NCBI GenBank assembly: GCA_903831165.1
Contig: CAIKWV010000526.1
Location: forward strand, 1-14,341
DNA: 14,341 nucleotides
Direction of reading: 5' to 3'
Source: an uncultured cyanobacterium
Lineage (GTDB): Bacteria > Cyanobacteriota > Cyanobacteriia > PCC-6307 > Cyanobiaceae
In this document: one piece after another, positions 13,243-14,341 of the stretch
Layout: each line of letters starts with the position of its first letter
Numbering within the stretch: the stretch's first letter is position 1
Position numbers and translations under genes: made by a program
The notes under the pieces: generated by a model
The model's database searches: none
What the model saw: only the letters and a program-made list of their open reading frames with translations
Told to the model about the DNA's origin: nothing

Positions 13243-14341
13243 ATGACCGACCTGGCCAGCTTCGCCGCCGATCGCGGTATCCGGTATTTCCTTTTTTCCT
13301 TCACCGACCTGTTCGGCGTGCAGCGAGCCAAGCTGGTGCCGGCTTCCGCCGTGGCCGATCTGGCCGCCAACGGGGCTGGCTTCGCCGGCTTTGCCGCCTG
13401 GCTGGCGATGACGCCCGCCGATCCGGATGTGCTGGCCCATCCCGATCCGGCCAGCCTGATGGTGCTGCCCTGGCAACCCGAGGTGGCCTGGGTCGCCACC
13501 GATCTGTCGGTGGAGGGGGTGCCGCTGGAGCAATCGCCGCGCCGGGTGCTGCAGCGGCAGCTGGAGCGGGCGGCGGCCCTGGGTCTGGAGTTCCGCAGCG
13601 GTGTCGAGGCAGAGTTCTTCCTGCTCGATCCGCTCGAAGGTGGCGTCGCCGACCGCCTGGATCAGCAGATCAAGCCCTGCTACGACCAGCTGTCCCTGAT
13701 GCGCCGCTATCCGTTGATCAGCGACCTGATCGGTGCCATGGAGGTCCTGGGCTGGGGGCCGTATCAGGCCGATCACGAGGACGCCAACGGTCAGTTTGAA
13801 CTGAACTGGACCTATGCCCAGGCCCTGACCACCGCCGACCGGCACGCCATTTTCAAGGTGATGGCCGCCAGCCTGGCCGAACAGCATGGCTGCGCGGTCA
13901 GCTTTGATCCCAAGCCGATCGCCGGGCTCACCGGCAACGGCGCCCATCTGCATGCGTCCCTGTGGGATGGCGATGGGCGCAATCTGTTCCACGACCCAGC
14001 CGGCGAGAAGGGTCTCTCCCGATTGGCGTACCAATTTCTGGCAGGGTTGCTGGAGCATGCGCCAGCGTTGTGTGCCATCACTAATCCGGTGCCAGCGAGC
14101 TACCAGCGCCTGGCCCGCGCCGACACCAGCTCCGGCTCCACCTGGTCCCCGGCGTGGATCAGCTACGGCGGCAACAACCGCACCCACCTGGTGCGTATCC
14201 CCGACGACCAGCGGTTGGAACTGCGCCTCGCCGACGGCGCTGCCAATCCCTATCTGCTGCAGGCGGCCGTACTGGCGGCAGGTCTCGATGGCATCGAGCG
14301 GGGCCTGGATCCCGGCCCGCGCAGCGACACCAACACCTACA
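13243..14341 (+). CDS. glnT: Type III glutamine synthetase (GlnT family), 3' partial
   Basis: The first 366 residues of a protein expected to be about 430-440. It would ligate ammonia (or an amine) to glutamate using ATP. The N-terminal beta-grasp domain starts YFLFSFTDLFGVQRAKLVP (15-33). Metal-binding E122 and E124 lie in GVEAEFFLL, the HEDANGQFELNW block at 178-189, and the ATP-binding signature KPIAGLTGNGAHLHAS at 224-239. NNRTHLVRIP and LELRLADGAANPYLLQA follow toward the C-terminus. These match the Rhizobium GSIII/GlnT family rather than the main GlnA (GSI) or the large GlnN type of cyanobacteria. Related members make gamma-glutamylmethylamide or N-methylglutamate, so amine specificity is open. 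The frame runs off the right edge. Confidence 0.92.
   Translation, partial: MTDLASFAADRGIRYFLFSFTDLFGVQRAKLVPASAVADLAANGAGFAGFAAWLAMTPADPDVLAHPDPASLMVLPWQPEVAWVATDLSVEGVPLEQSPRRVLQRQLERAAALGLEFRSGVEAEFFLLDPLEGGVADRLDQQIKPCYDQLSLMRRYPLISDLIGAMEVLGWGPYQADHEDANGQFELNWTYAQALTTADRHAIFKVMAASLAEQHGCAVSFDPKPIAGLTGNGAHLHASLWDGDGRNLFHDPAGEKGLSRLAYQFLAGLLEHAPALCAITNPVPASYQRLARADTSSGSTWSPAWISYGGNNRTHLVRIPDDQRLELRLADGAANPYLLQAAVLAAGLDGIERGLDPGPRSDTNTY

Noticed and set aside
1..14341. tRNA or rRNA genes, CRISPR arrays, insertion sequences and HIP1 (GCGATCGC) sites
   Set aside because: Scanned by eye on both strands; no cloverleaf, regular spacer-repeat array, transposase, terminal repeats or exact HIP1 octamer was found.

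Overview
The window reads as chromosomal DNA of a GC-rich cyanobacterium, most likely of the picocyanobacterial Synechococcus/Cyanobium type. This is inferred from a DUF3104-like small protein, a type III (GlnT-like) glutamine synthetase, weak or absent Shine-Dalgarno sequences, compact gene spacing and many small uncharacterised proteins. No marker gene fixes the taxon. The first ~950 bases are visibly AT-richer than the rest and hold one SAM-dependent methyltransferase, so the left end may be the edge of an acquired surface-sugar type island.

Layout, left to right. 1-840: methyltransferase, possibly extending past the left edge. 841-1369: no gene seen. 1370-3053: a four-helix membrane protein, a single-span membrane protein and a serine alpha/beta hydrolase, all on +; a terminator-like hairpin sits between the first two. 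3177-3620: glyoxalase/dioxygenase-fold (VOC) protein. 3722-5568: a minus-strand pair, a 2OG-Fe(II) oxygenase followed by a secreted YbaY + META two-domain protein. 5782-6048: DUF3104-like protein behind a recognisable sigma70-type promoter, tail to tail with a small anchored protein at 6051-6431. 6432-6829: no confident gene.

6830-8868 is the most striking block. A rhomboid serine protease, a two-motif aspartic protease and a CPBP-type membrane protease are packed head to tail with a 15-base gap and an ATGA overlap, so three proteases of unrelated chemistry look co-transcribed. They run into a convergent polyphosphate kinase 2 gene, and the two coding ends overlap by 10 bases. Upstream of ppk2 on the same strand is a ~52-residue gene. 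A perfect GC-rich hairpin lies in the divergent region between that small gene and a 99-residue conserved-looking protein on +.

10539-10813 carries a possible frameshifted remnant. A membrane fatty acid desaturase with three intact histidine boxes follows, linked to a MetX-like alpha/beta hydrolase through an 8-codon reading frame that overlaps the desaturase stop and the hydrolase start. The window ends inside the type III glutamine synthetase gene, preceded by ~320 bases in which no gene or known riboswitch could be seen.

Most genes look like housekeeping or accessory envelope and lipid functions. The three-protease cassette, the oxygenase/META pair and the desaturase-leader-hydrolase junction are the arrangements most worth follow-up.
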